From positions 1 through 32,775 of the forward strand of contig JBEGTJ010000017.1 of NCBI GenBank assembly GCA_041179465.1: a DNA stretch of 32,775 bases, given 5' to 3'. The notes beneath the pieces are model-generated. The model searched no databases, was not told where the DNA came from, and saw only the letters and a program-made list of their open reading frames with translations. This document shows positions 14,816 to 22,680 of the stretch, one piece after another. Positions within the stretch are counted from its first letter, which is position 1. Each line of letters opens with the position of its first letter. Position numbers and translations under genes: made by a program. The DNA is from TMED14 sp041179465. GTDB taxonomy: Bacteria; Bacteroidota; Bacteroidia; Flavobacteriales; Schleiferiaceae.

Positions 14816-15135
14816 GGTTCGTTTCGGTCGCTCGCCTCGACGACCTTCACCACCTTGAGCGGTTTCGAGGCGGAATCCTCGTGCTCAAGCACAGTCCGCG
14901 CTGCAGCATATCGCTCGCCGCGCACCACCGGGTACAAAAATGGATGGACACCCAGCCCGAAGGCCATGTGGCGCTCGTCAACGTGCTCACCGACCGAGAC
15001 CTCAGCCGCCAATTAGCCGCTGAATGGGGCGTGGAGCACGAGAGCCCTCAATTGCTCTGGAAGGACGCCCAAGGCACCGTGCGCCACGTCAGCCATTTCG
15101 GAATTTCGGGAGAATGGCTCAACGACTTGAACTGA
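14812..15135 (+). CDS. ytxJ: Monothiol bacilliredoxin, YtxJ family
   Basis: The protein has 107 residues with a thioredoxin-like fold inferred from pattern. It has the LVLKHSPRCSIS motif with a single active-site Cys31, then VNVLTDRDLSRQLAAEWGV (partly quoted), HESPQLLW with the cis-Pro-like SPQ element, and VRHVSHFGIS. This is the YtxJ (DUF2847) family, proposed to reduce bacillithiol mixed disulfides, and it implies that the organism makes bacillithiol. The ATG at 14812 overlaps the lipoprotein stop; longer in-frame starts upstream would run through that gene. lipA follows 29 bp downstream. Confidence 0.88.
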   Translation: MRFVSVARLDDLHHLERFRGGILVLKHSPRCSISLAAHHRVQKWMDTQPEGHVALVNVLTDRDLSRQLAAEWGVEHESPQLLWKDAQGTVRHVSHFGISGEWLNDLN

Positions 15136-15164
15136 AGACCACCCCTCTGCGTTAGAAACCCAAC

Positions 15165-16034
15165 ATGGAACCCCTCAATACGAACCCCACCCCCGTCCGC
15201 AAGCCCAATTGGCTGCGGGTCAAGCTTCCCACCGGTGAGAACTACCGCGCGGTGCGCAACGTGGTGGATCAGTACAAGCTGCACACCATTTGCGAGTCCG
15301 GCCGATGCCCCAACATGGGCGAGTGCTGGGGCGAGGGCACGGCAACCTTCATGATTCTGGGCAACATTTGCACCCGCTCCTGCGGATTTTGCAACGTGGC
15401 CACAGGGCGTCCGCTGCCGGTAGACTGGGATGAGCCCGACCGCGTAGCGCGCTCGATTCAGCGCATGAAAATCAAGCACGCGGTGCTCACCAGCGTCGAC
15501 CGCGACGACCTGCCCGACGGCGGTTCGATCATTTGGGGCGAAACCGTTCGCGCCGTTCGCCGCCTGTCGCCCGGAACCACGATGGAGACCCTGATTCCGG
15601 ACTTTCGCGGAATTACCGACCAAATCGACCGCATCGTCGAGGCCGCACCCGAAGTGGTGAGCCACAACATGGAGACCGTGCGCCGACTCACCCGTCAAGT
15701 GCGCATTCAGGCCCAGTACGAGCGCTCGCTCGAAGTGCTCCGATACCTGAAGGCCAATGGAGTGAACCGCACCAAAACGGGAATCATGCTGGGCTTGGGC
15801 GAAACCGAAGACGAGCTTTACCAGGCCCTCGACGACGTGTGCTCGGTGGGCGTAGACGTCGTGACGCTGGGACAGTATTTGCAGCCTTCTCCGCGCCACC
15901 TGCCGGTGCAGCGCTTCGTAGAACCCGAGGAGTTTGAGCGCCTCGGCGCCTACGCCCGCACGCTCGGATTTCGCCACGTGGAAAGCAGTCCGCTCGTTCG
16001 GTCGTCGTACCACGCAGAAAGGCATGTGCACTAA
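15165..16034 (+). CDS. lipA: Lipoyl synthase
   Basis: LipA inserts two sulfurs into octanoyl groups on lipoyl domains, using a radical-SAM cluster and an auxiliary [4Fe-4S] cluster that is consumed. Both cluster motifs are complete: the auxiliary site CESGRCPNMGEC (Cys43, Cys48, Cys54) and the radical-SAM CTRSCGFC (Cys69, Cys73, Cys76). SVDRDDLPDGG, MLGLGETEDE and the C-terminal SSYHAE with the conserved Ser are also present. Length is 289 residues, normal. It follows the bacilliredoxin by 29 bp and may share its promoter. Confidence 0.97.
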   Translation: MEPLNTNPTPVRKPNWLRVKLPTGENYRAVRNVVDQYKLHTICESGRCPNMGECWGEGTATFMILGNICTRSCGFCNVATGRPLPVDWDEPDRVARSIQRMKIKHAVLTSVDRDDLPDGGSIIWGETVRAVRRLSPGTTMETLIPDFRGITDQIDRIVEAAPEVVSHNMETVRRLTRQVRIQAQYERSLEVLRYLKANGVNRTKTGIMLGLGETEDELYQALDDVCSVGVDVVTLGQYLQPSPRHLPVQRFVEPEEFERLGAYARTLGFRHVESSPLVRSSYHAERHVH

Positions 16035-16047
16035 GCCTTCTTTACCT

Positions 16048-16055
16048 TATTTTTA
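16048..16055 (+). promoter_or_regulatory. Candidate -7 box for the T9SS protein gene
   Basis: TATTTTTA is one mismatch from TAnnTTTG and lies 19 bp before the ATG at 16075, in the short AT-rich gap after lipA. It leaves a short leader, unlike most other boxes here. Confidence 0.35.
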
Positions 16056-16074
16056 GCCAATTGTTACGAACCGT

Positions 16075-19000
16075 ATGAAAATGAACCGTACCCGACTAAT
16101 TGCGATCCTCGGTGGATCGGGAGCGCTGCTCGCAGGAGCCGCCGCCTTTCTAACGCTTAACCCTGACTCTGAACGTCAGTACCAATTCCGCGAAGAGGGA
16201 GCCCAAGCTTCGTTTGCCGGTTACAACGACTACATGAACATGCTGCGCGTCAACCAGGTAACGGGCGAAATCGACCCGGCCGCGGTTCAGGCCGCGTGGA
16301 CGCAGCTGCTTCAAACGGCCCAAAAGACCAATACGCTGAACTGGGAAACGCGCGGACCCGACAACCACGGCGGACGCACCCGTTCGCTTTTGGTGAGCCG
16401 AAGCAATTCCAACATTGTTTATGCGGGATCGGTAGGTGGCGGACTCTACCGTTCGACCAACGGCGGCGCGAGCTGGACGATTGTGAGCGACCCAGGGTCG
16501 AACCAGTCGGTGGCGAGCATTTGCCAGGCGGCCAACGGCGACATTTACTACGGCACGGGTGAAATTTGGATGGGTTATGGCGGTACGGGCCAGAACACCA
16601 CGCCGAGTTTTGCGGGCCGCGGCGTGTACAAGTCGACCGACGGAATCAACTTTGTGCAGCTTCCCAGCACGCTTCCGGTGAACAATTCGGGCAGCGCCGC
16701 GTGGACGGCCGTCGCCGACATCGAAGCCCACCCGACCGACGCAGGAACCATCTACGCCGCCACCAACAACGGCCTGATGAAGACGACCGACGGAGGCGTA
16801 ACTTGGGCTCAACTGCTCAGCGGCGGCATCACCGACTTCGCAATTTCGAAGACGGGTACGCTGTACGTCAACCAAGCGGGCCGCACGATGAAGTCGGTGG
16901 ACGGCACCACGTTTACCGAGGTTTCGCAAGCGGTTCAATCGCCCACGGCGCTTCCGCGTCGCTCGGGTGGCCGCATTCGCTACACCGTGAGCCCTCAAGA
17001 CGAGAACTACGTGTACTGCGTGCAAACCAGCGGCAGCCAGCTCGCCGGCGTGTACCGCACAACCGACGGCGGCGCGACCTGGTCGCGCATCGGTCAGCGC
17101 AGCAACAACTTCGACCCGTTGTGCAACGGAGTGGGTGCCGGTCGCTACTGCCAAGGCATTTGGGACCTCTTCCTCACGGTAAGTGCTAAAGACAAAGACA
17201 AGATTTGGTTGGGCGGAATCACCGTGTGGTCGTGGTCAACTTCAGAAGGTTGGGTGCAGGCCTCTACCTTGAACGACTTCGCCCAAAATCCGTTCTACCT
17301 CCACGCCGACAGCCACGAGCTGATTGTGGACCCGAACAACCCCGACGTGATTTTCACGTCCAACGACGGCGGCGTGTTCAAGTCAAACAACCACGGTGCG
17401 ACCTGGTTTGAGCGCAACTTGGGCTACAACACCTACCAGTACTTTGGCTTCGGCGTTGGCAAGGACCGCAAGCTCCTGGGCGGTTGCCAAGACAACGGTA
17501 CGAGCTACTTGGACTTCAAGAGCGTAAGCCCCCACGGCGTCAAAAAGGTGTTTGGCGGCGACGGCGGACACAGCGACATTTCGTGGCTGAATCCCAAGGT
17601 GATGTTTGCCGAGACGCAAAACGGCAATTTCTACCGCTCAGACGACGAAGGCGAAGGCTGGGCCGATTTTGCAAATGGCTACATGGATTTGGCTAGCCAG
17701 CAGGGCCTTCAGCTTTCGAGCTGGATGATGCCGTTTGAGCTTTGGGAAACCACCAACGATGCGCAGTCGCAGGACACGGTCCGCTTCCAGCTGCTTCCGG
17801 GAATTCGCTCGATGGGCTTTGGCGACGGCGTGAAGCGCACGTTCCGTGGCAAGATCACGCACCCGCAGTCGACGGCTAAGTTCATTTCCAACAAGTTGAG
17901 AATTGTCGCGGGCCCGCTGACGGCCGTAGCCAACGCCAACGGCGTCGTTTCGGGAGATGCAACAGGCGTATTCAATGCCGACTCGGGATACTTCGACATC
18001 ACCTTCAATACCCCTCCGATCGCCGAAGTTATTTTGACGTGCAATGTGTACCTGCCCGTAGGTTCTCAAGTGAACCTCAAGTCGGCCATCGGAGCGCTTC
18101 CGGTTCGCGCCACCACCACGAGCCGCTTGGACTCTGGCCAGGTGCTCAAGGTTCAGGACCCGATTCAGTCGATGTTCTTCGTGGGCCTTACTTCGCACGT
18201 GACGGCGAGCTTCCCCAAGATTGGCGGAATCTTCATGACGCGCGACGTTCATGATTTCAGCAAGACCCCGGAGTGGTGGCAAATCGCCCACTTCGGCAAC
18301 GGCGTGACTCCGCACTACATGAAGATTTCGAACGACGGCAACCACTTGTTTGTTTCGACTTCAAACGGTCGCCTGTACCGCATCTCCAACCTGCAAGCCG
18401 TTCGCCGCGCGAGCCAAGCGTTCATCGACTCGGCGAACTACGCGCTTACGGTGACCCAAATTGGCAACTGGACGGGCCGTGTGGTGACCGGCATCGACGT
18501 AGATCCGAACGACGCCAACCGCGTCGCGGTGAGCTTGGGTAACTACGGCAACTCAGCCTATGTGTACCTGTCGACCAACGCCCTTTCGGGAACACCTTCG
18601 TTCCAAAGCAAGCAAGGCGACCTTCCGACGATGCCGTGCTACTCGGTTTCGTTCGACAAGGGCAACTCCAACCGCCTGCTCGTGGGCAGTGAGTGGGGCG
18701 TCTTCATGACCGACAACCTTTCGTCGACCACTCCGAGCTACAGCGAAGAGAACAACGGTATGGCCCGCGTACCGGTGTTTGAGATTGAGCAGTACCGCAC
18801 CGACTACCTGTACGATCCCAACAATCCGATTTCGTCTCCGACGGAGGGCGACTTCTTTATCGCCACGCACGGCCGCGGTTGGTTCCAGACCACCACGACG
18901 AGCGTCAACCGCCCCTTGGGCAACGGCAACGACGAAGCGATTTCTGCTAAAGAATCGCTCGGCATTTACCCGAACCCTGCCACCGACGTGGTGCGCGTTC

Positions 19001-19191
19001 CGGTGGGCGAGGGCGACGCCACCTTGACCTTGCGGAGCATGGACGGACGCCTGGTGCGCCGCATCGACTTCAAGAACACGGTAGGCGCCAAGGCCGTGCC
19101 GATGCAGCTCGAGGGCTTGCCCAAAGGCCAGTACATCTTGACTCGCTCGCAGGGCGGAACCGCCGTCAGCGAGGTCCTGATCAAGCGCTAA
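16075..19191 (+). CDS. Secreted Asp-box beta-propeller protein with T9SS C-terminal sorting domain
   Basis: The protein has 1038 residues. It has an N-terminal signal (MKMNRTRLIAILGGSGALLA, then a hydrophobic AAAF region). From about residue 85 come sialidase/sortilin-like propeller repeats with Asp-boxes: STNGGASW (about 127), KTTDGGVTW (about 236), RTTDGGATW (about 328), KSNNHGATW (about 434) and RSDDEGEGW (about 520). Residues of roughly 545-700 lack Asp-boxes and look like an inserted beta-rich domain. Propeller-like sequence then resumes. The last 75 residues start with GIYPNPATDVVRVPV and end with VSEVLIKR, a type A sorting domain for secretion and surface attachment by the type IX system. 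Substrate and activity are unknown; no sialidase catalytic set is apparent. It ends with a strong terminator. Confidence 0.92.
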   Translation: MKMNRTRLIAILGGSGALLAGAAAFLTLNPDSERQYQFREEGAQASFAGYNDYMNMLRVNQVTGEIDPAAVQAAWTQLLQTAQKTNTLNWETRGPDNHGGRTRSLLVSRSNSNIVYAGSVGGGLYRSTNGGASWTIVSDPGSNQSVASICQAANGDIYYGTGEIWMGYGGTGQNTTPSFAGRGVYKSTDGINFVQLPSTLPVNNSGSAAWTAVADIEAHPTDAGTIYAATNNGLMKTTDGGVTWAQLLSGGITDFAISKTGTLYVNQAGRTMKSVDGTTFTEVSQAVQSPTALPRRSGGRIRYTVSPQDENYVYCVQTSGSQLAGVYRTTDGGATWSRIGQRSNNFDPLCNGVGAGRYCQGIWDLFLTVSAKDKDKIWLGGITVWSWSTSEGWVQASTLNDFAQNPFYLHADSHELIVDPNNPDVIFTSNDGGVFKSNNHGATWFERNLGYNTYQYFGFGVGKDRKLLGGCQDNGTSYLDFKSVSPHGVKKVFGGDGGHSDISWLNPKVMFAETQNGNFYRSDDEGEGWADFANGYMDLASQQGLQLSSWMMPFELWETTNDAQSQDTVRFQLLPGIRSMGFGDGVKRTFRGKITHPQSTAKFISNKLRIVAGPLTAVANANGVVSGDATGVFNADSGYFDITFNTPPIAEVILTCNVYLPVGSQVNLKSAIGALPVRATTTSRLDSGQVLKVQDPIQSMFFVGLTSHVTASFPKIGGIFMTRDVHDFSKTPEWWQIAHFGNGVTPHYMKISNDGNHLFVSTSNGRLYRISNLQAVRRASQAFIDSANYALTVTQIGNWTGRVVTGIDVDPNDANRVAVSLGNYGNSAYVYLSTNALSGTPSFQSKQGDLPTMPCYSVSFDKGNSNRLLVGSEWGVFMTDNLSSTTPSYSEENNGMARVPVFEIEQYRTDYLYDPNNPISSPTEGDFFIATHGRGWFQTTTTSVNRPLGNGNDEAISAKESLGIYPNPATDVVRVPVGEGDATLTLRSMDGRLVRRIDFKNTVGAKAVPMQLEGLPKGQYILTRSQGGTAVSEVLIKR

Positions 19192-19218
19192 GACGCGATT
19201 GAACCGTTTGAACAAAGG

Positions 19219-19243
19219 CCGCCCTTCGGGGCGGTTTTTTTTT
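19219..19243 (+). terminator. Intrinsic terminator of the T9SS protein gene
   Basis: CCGCCC (19219-19224), TTCG tetraloop, GGGCGG (19229-19234), then nine T (19235-19243), 27 bp after the stop codon. Confidence 0.94.
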
Positions 19244-19429
19244 GCGGTACCGCGGACTTGTTGGGTTGCTGGTTGCTGGCCGCTGGTTGATGGCCAGTGG
19301 GGGGCGCCGGCTTCCGCAAAAGTGCCCTAAGCCAGGGCCTTGCTGCAAGCAGCCCGTAACTAGTACCTAGTAACCTGATAACAGGGGCCAGTTCGCTAGG
19401 GCTAGGGGCTGAGGGTGGCGTTCTGAGTG
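19244..19429. other. Non-coding spacer between two terminators
   Basis: No plausible gene is seen. The left part (19258-19300) has imperfect GGTTGCTGG/GGTTGATGG repeats. At 19356-19380 there is a CTAG-rich stretch (TAACTAGTACCTAGTAACC) loosely like the octamers at 11729-11888. The spacer separates a plus-strand and a minus-strand terminator. Confidence 0.5.
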
Positions 19430-19457
19430 CAAAAAAAAACCGCCCCAGGGGGCGGTT
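19430..19457 (-). terminator. Intrinsic terminator of the miaA-lpxK-gatB-lipoprotein unit
   Basis: On the minus strand AACCGCCCC (19457-19449) pairs with GGGGCGGTT (19446-19438) over a very short loop and is followed by a T-run. It lies 25 bp after the stop of the gene at 19482-20174. Confidence 0.9.
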
Positions 19458-19481
19458 CGTCGTGCCGAAAAGCTGCGTTCC

Positions 19482-20174
19482 TTAGCGGATCGCGCTTTGA
19501 ATAAACACCTTGAGGATCGGATGCTCCGGGTGGGCTTCGCTCATCGCGTCGGCGGTCGTGCGGAACAGCGCCGAGTCGCGCTGCGGGTCAAACAAGTAAA
19601 AATTACCGGCCGACTGGTACAGAGCAAAAATGTTGGCGAGTGAAGCGGGCTGCTCGTTGACCAACTTGATCAGCTCTTCGCGGTGCTTGGCCACGCGGGC
19701 CTCGTAGCGCATGAACAGCTGGGCGTTGTGCTCGGCGGCGTCTTGCATGCCTTGGTGCGCTTTGGCCTCCTGCTCGAGCGTGTCCATCAGCAGTGCAGTG
19801 TGGCGCAGCGGCAGGTAGTGCGCCAGGAGGCGCTCAGACAAGGTCGAACCGGTAACCGTGTAGTCGGTGATTCCCGAACCGATAACCTTGACGCTGCCTT
19901 CGATGTCGTCGCCGCGCTCGATTCCGAGGCGCAGGCTGGCTCCGTTCTTGAAGCTCAGCGCATAAAACGTCGAACCCGAACTGTCGAGCGGAAGCTCCGT
20001 TTCGAGCATGCCCTCGTCGAGCGAAAGGGTATCCCAAGGCACGAGCTGTTCCGCGTCGATGCGGAACACCACCGCCGTGTCGCAGTTCGGAACTTCAAGT
20101 GAAACAGGCACGAGGTCGCCGCCCGAGCAGGCAGCCAAGAAAAGCGCGGAGGCGCCCAGCAGAGATTTGTTCAT
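19482..20174 (-). CDS. DUF4369-type lipoprotein without a thioredoxin domain
   Basis: The protein has 230 residues with a lipoprotein signal (MNKSLLGASALFLAAC, Cys16). The N-terminal half has the beta-strand pattern of DUF4369 (LDEGMLETELPLDSSGSTFY region). The second half is helical (RYEARVAKHREELIKLV, SLANIFALYQSAGNFYLF). In Bacteroidota this arrangement usually precedes a TlpA/AhpC thioredoxin domain. Here the protein stops at the point where that domain would begin, and no Cys-x-x-Cys is found in the protein or downstream. The DUF4369 link is from pattern and is moderately secure. Function is unknown. It follows gatB by 14 bp and ends the minus-strand unit before a terminator. Confidence 0.8.
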   Translation of the reverse strand: MNKSLLGASALFLAACSGGDLVPVSLEVPNCDTAVVFRIDAEQLVPWDTLSLDEGMLETELPLDSSGSTFYALSFKNGASLRLGIERGDDIEGSVKVIGSGITDYTVTGSTLSERLLAHYLPLRHTALLMDTLEQEAKAHQGMQDAAEHNAQLFMRYEARVAKHREELIKLVNEQPASLANIFALYQSAGNFYLFDPQRDSALFRTTADAMSEAHPEHPILKVFIQSAIR

Positions 20175-20188
20175 GGTAAACAGATGGA

Positions 20189-21628
20189 TTAATCGAGTCG
20201 ACGGCGAAGGAGGTCCGTCGCAACTTTGGGGTCGGCTGAACCGCGGCTGCGCTTCATCACTTCGCCCATAAACAACCCAATCAGGCCCTTCTTTCCTGAC
20301 TGGTATTCGGCAACTTTATCGGGCCAATCGCGGAGCACGTCATCTACGATGGCGAGGAGCGCGTCGGCGTCGCTTTGCTGGACCAGGCCAAGCGTTTCGG
20401 CGAGTGCCATCGGCCGCGCGTCGGGCTGCTCGGCCATCCGCACAAAAATCTGCTGGGCCGCGCTGTGGCTCACCGTGCGGTTTTCGATGAGCGCTATGAG
20501 CTCGGCAAGGCGATCGGCGGTGACGGGCAAGCGCTCAATGCTGCTGGCGCGCTCGTTAAGCCATCCGGCTACCGGCCCGGTGATCCAGTTGGCTGCGGTC
20601 TTGGGCGGAGCGCCCGCGGCGCACAGCGCGTCAAAAAACGCGGCGGTCGCTTGGTCGTCGGTCAGAAGCTGTGCGTCGTACTCCGACAGTCCGAGCGCAT
20701 TTTGGTAGCGGGATTTGCGGGCGCGGGGAAGCTCGGGAAGCGTGCCGCGCAGCCCCTCAATCCATTCTGGGCTCAGGCGCACCGGAGCGAGGTCGGGCTC
20801 GGTAAAGTACCGGTAGTCGTTGGCGTCCTCTTTCACTCGGAGCACCGAAGTGCTTCCCTTTCCGGCGTCAAACGTGCGCGTTTCTTGGTAAATCACTTCG
20901 CCTGCTTCGACGGCGGCGACTTGGCGCTGAAACTCAAAATCAATCGCCTTTTGCACGTGGCGGAACGAGTTGAGGTTCTTGACTTCCACCTTGGTGCCGA
21001 AGGCTTCGCGGCCGACGGGACGCACCGAGATGTTCACGTCGCAGCGCAGCGAGCCTTCCTCCATGTTTCCGTCTGAAATGCCGAGGTAGCGCACCAACTG
21101 GCGGATTTCGGTCAGGTAGGCATAAGCCTCTTCACCGTTGCGCAAGTCGGGCTCCGAAACAATTTCAAGCAGCGGCACGCCAGCCCGGTTGAAGTCCAGA
21201 AGCGTGTGAAACGGATCCAAGTCGTGGATGGATTTGCCGGTGTCCTCTTCCATGTGGATGCGGGTGAGGCCAATTTCCTTGACGCCGGCGCTCGTTTCGA
21301 TGCGCACCGATCCGCCGTTGCAAATGGGCGTCTCGTGCTGGGTAATCTGGTAGCCCTTGGTGAGGTCAGGGTAGAAGTAGTTCTTGCGAGCGTACTCGTT
21401 GTACTCGCGAATTCTGCAGCCCAACGCGAGGCCGAGTCGGGTGGCAGCGCGCACGACGCCCCAGTTGGCGCGCGGAAGCGCCCCCGGAAGCCCCAGCGAA
21501 ACCGGACTCACCTGGGTGTTGGGCGCCTCGCCGTAGCCGTAGCCTTCGCCCGCATAGGCCTTGCTGCGCGTGCTTAACTGAACGTGAACCTCTAGGCCAA
21601 TTACTGCCTCGTAGCCGTTGTGCGTCAT
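20189..21628 (-). CDS. gatB: Asp-tRNA(Asn)/Glu-tRNA(Gln) amidotransferase subunit B
   Basis: GatB is the kinase/tRNA-binding subunit of the GatCAB complex, which converts misacylated Glu-tRNA(Gln) or Asp-tRNA(Asn). The 479-residue protein shows the standard start (YEAVIGLEVHVQLSTRSKAY), YFYPDLTKGYQITQHETPI, LTRIHMEEDTGKS, GVPLLEIVSEPDLRN, and YRYFTEPDL. The C-terminal YqeY-like tail ends in a ...GLIGLFMGEVMKRSRGSADPK-type region (residues about 450-470, partly quoted). The ATG at 21628 gives the conserved N-terminus. It overlaps the lpxK stop in ATGA and also lies 5 bp after a TACCTTTG box. gatA and gatC are not in this window. Confidence 0.96.
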   Translation of the reverse strand: MTHNGYEAVIGLEVHVQLSTRSKAYAGEGYGYGEAPNTQVSPVSLGLPGALPRANWGVVRAATRLGLALGCRIREYNEYARKNYFYPDLTKGYQITQHETPICNGGSVRIETSAGVKEIGLTRIHMEEDTGKSIHDLDPFHTLLDFNRAGVPLLEIVSEPDLRNGEEAYAYLTEIRQLVRYLGISDGNMEEGSLRCDVNISVRPVGREAFGTKVEVKNLNSFRHVQKAIDFEFQRQVAAVEAGEVIYQETRTFDAGKGSTSVLRVKEDANDYRYFTEPDLAPVRLSPEWIEGLRGTLPELPRARKSRYQNALGLSEYDAQLLTDDQATAAFFDALCAAGAPPKTAANWITGPVAGWLNERASSIERLPVTADRLAELIALIENRTVSHSAAQQIFVRMAEQPDARPMALAETLGLVQQSDADALLAIVDDVLRDWPDKVAEYQSGKKGLIGLFMGEVMKRSRGSADPKVATDLLRRRLD

Positions 21629-22680
21629 GGGCGCAAAGGTACGCGGAACCCGTGGGCCTTCCATTCCTGCTCAAGCCACTTTAGCAAGCGCGGACCGTCG
21701 TCGTCGAGCACAATCTCGTGGGGCAGCACGTAGACGTCAAGGCCCTTCCATGCTTTGGGCTTGGAGCCCATACGGGCGCGGTCCTTTTTCGTGGTTACGA
21801 TCCGCGTCACGCCAAGGTCGGCGCAGCGCTGGCGCACGGCCTGAACGACCGATTTGCGAAAGGGTTCGTGGTCGGCGAGCACTACGGCCTCGGCCATCGG
21901 AACCAACCGCCGCACGCCGGCGATGAAGACTTCGGGCTGCCCAATTCCGCACAAGGCGACCGCGCCCCCTGCGGAATGCGAGTCCCAATCGGGTGCCCCA
22001 AAGTGGGCTTCGGGCGCACCGTAGCGCTCCCACGAGCAAAACAGTTCCTGGTCGGGCCGCAGCGCAAGGATGCTTCGAATGTCGAGGCGGGTCAACGGAT
22101 CAACCGGTCCCGGACAGCGCGTCACGACCACCGCATGGGCTCGAGCCGCCGCCGAGGGATGCTCGCGCAACCGGCCTGCCGGCAGCACATGGTCGGCGGT
22201 GTACCACTGGCCAAACGGACAGACCAACAGGCTGAGGGCCGCGTGCACTCCGCGGTGCTGAAAGGCGTCGTCGAGCACGACGACGCCCTCGCGTCCCAAT
22301 TTTTTCAGGGCCTCGGCGCGCTGGTGGGCGACGATCACGTGAACCTGGTCGCTGTGGCCAAAGTGCTGCCGCACCATGAGCGCCTCGTCGCCCACGTTCT
22401 CGGGCGCGTCCTCCAAATGAACTTCGCGCACCTCTTTCGTGCGGCGGCCGTACCCCCGACTCAGGTAGTACACCGGAGCCACGCGCAGGTGAAGCTGCTC
22501 CATGAGCCAGAGGCTGAGGGGCGTTTTCCCTGTTCCGCCTACGTGCAGGTTACCCACCGCCAGGGTCGCGATGCTGGGCTGGTAGGCCGTGCGAATCCGC
22601 CAACGGTAGGCGGCCGCGTGCAGCCAGGCTCCGAGCGCATACAGGGCCGATAGGGGCAAGAGAAGCTTACGCACCGACAT
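21625..22680 (-). CDS. lpxK: Tetraacyldisaccharide 4'-kinase
   Basis: LpxK phosphorylates the 4' position of the lipid A precursor at the inner membrane. The 351-residue protein has an N-terminal hydrophobic helix (LLLPLSALYALGAWLHAA), the P-loop VGNLHVGGTGKTPLSLWL, YYLSRGYGRRTK, and the DDAFQHRG motif. Later come a CGIGQPEVF segment and DHEPF (DH-x-F-type) typical of the family. The ATG at 22680 overlaps the 3' end of miaA by 14 bp. The in-frame upstream extension belongs to miaA sequence and is rejected. The stop overlaps gatB. Confidence 0.95.
   Translation of the reverse strand: MSVRKLLLPLSALYALGAWLHAAAYRWRIRTAYQPSIATLAVGNLHVGGTGKTPLSLWLMEQLHLRVAPVYYLSRGYGRRTKEVREVHLEDAPENVGDEALMVRQHFGHSDQVHVIVAHQRAEALKKLGREGVVVLDDAFQHRGVHAALSLLVCPFGQWYTADHVLPAGRLREHPSAAARAHAVVVTRCPGPVDPLTRLDIRSILALRPDQELFCSWERYGAPEAHFGAPDWDSHSAGGAVALCGIGQPEVFIAGVRRLVPMAEAVVLADHEPFRKSVVQAVRQRCADLGVTRIVTTKKDRARMGSKPKAWKGLDVYVLPHEIVLDDDGPRLLKWLEQEWKAHGFRVPLRP
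21634..21641 (-). promoter_or_regulatory. -7 box for gatB inside the 3' end of lpxK
   Basis: The minus strand reads TACCTTTG, 5 bp before the gatB ATG and inside the last lpxK codons. gatB can thus be transcribed apart from miaA-lpxK. Confidence 0.6.

Noticed and set aside
19482..20174. Disrupted thioredoxin gene continuing after the stop
   Set aside because: The 24 bp after the stop lead straight into a good terminator, and no thioredoxin motif is found in any frame of the spacer.
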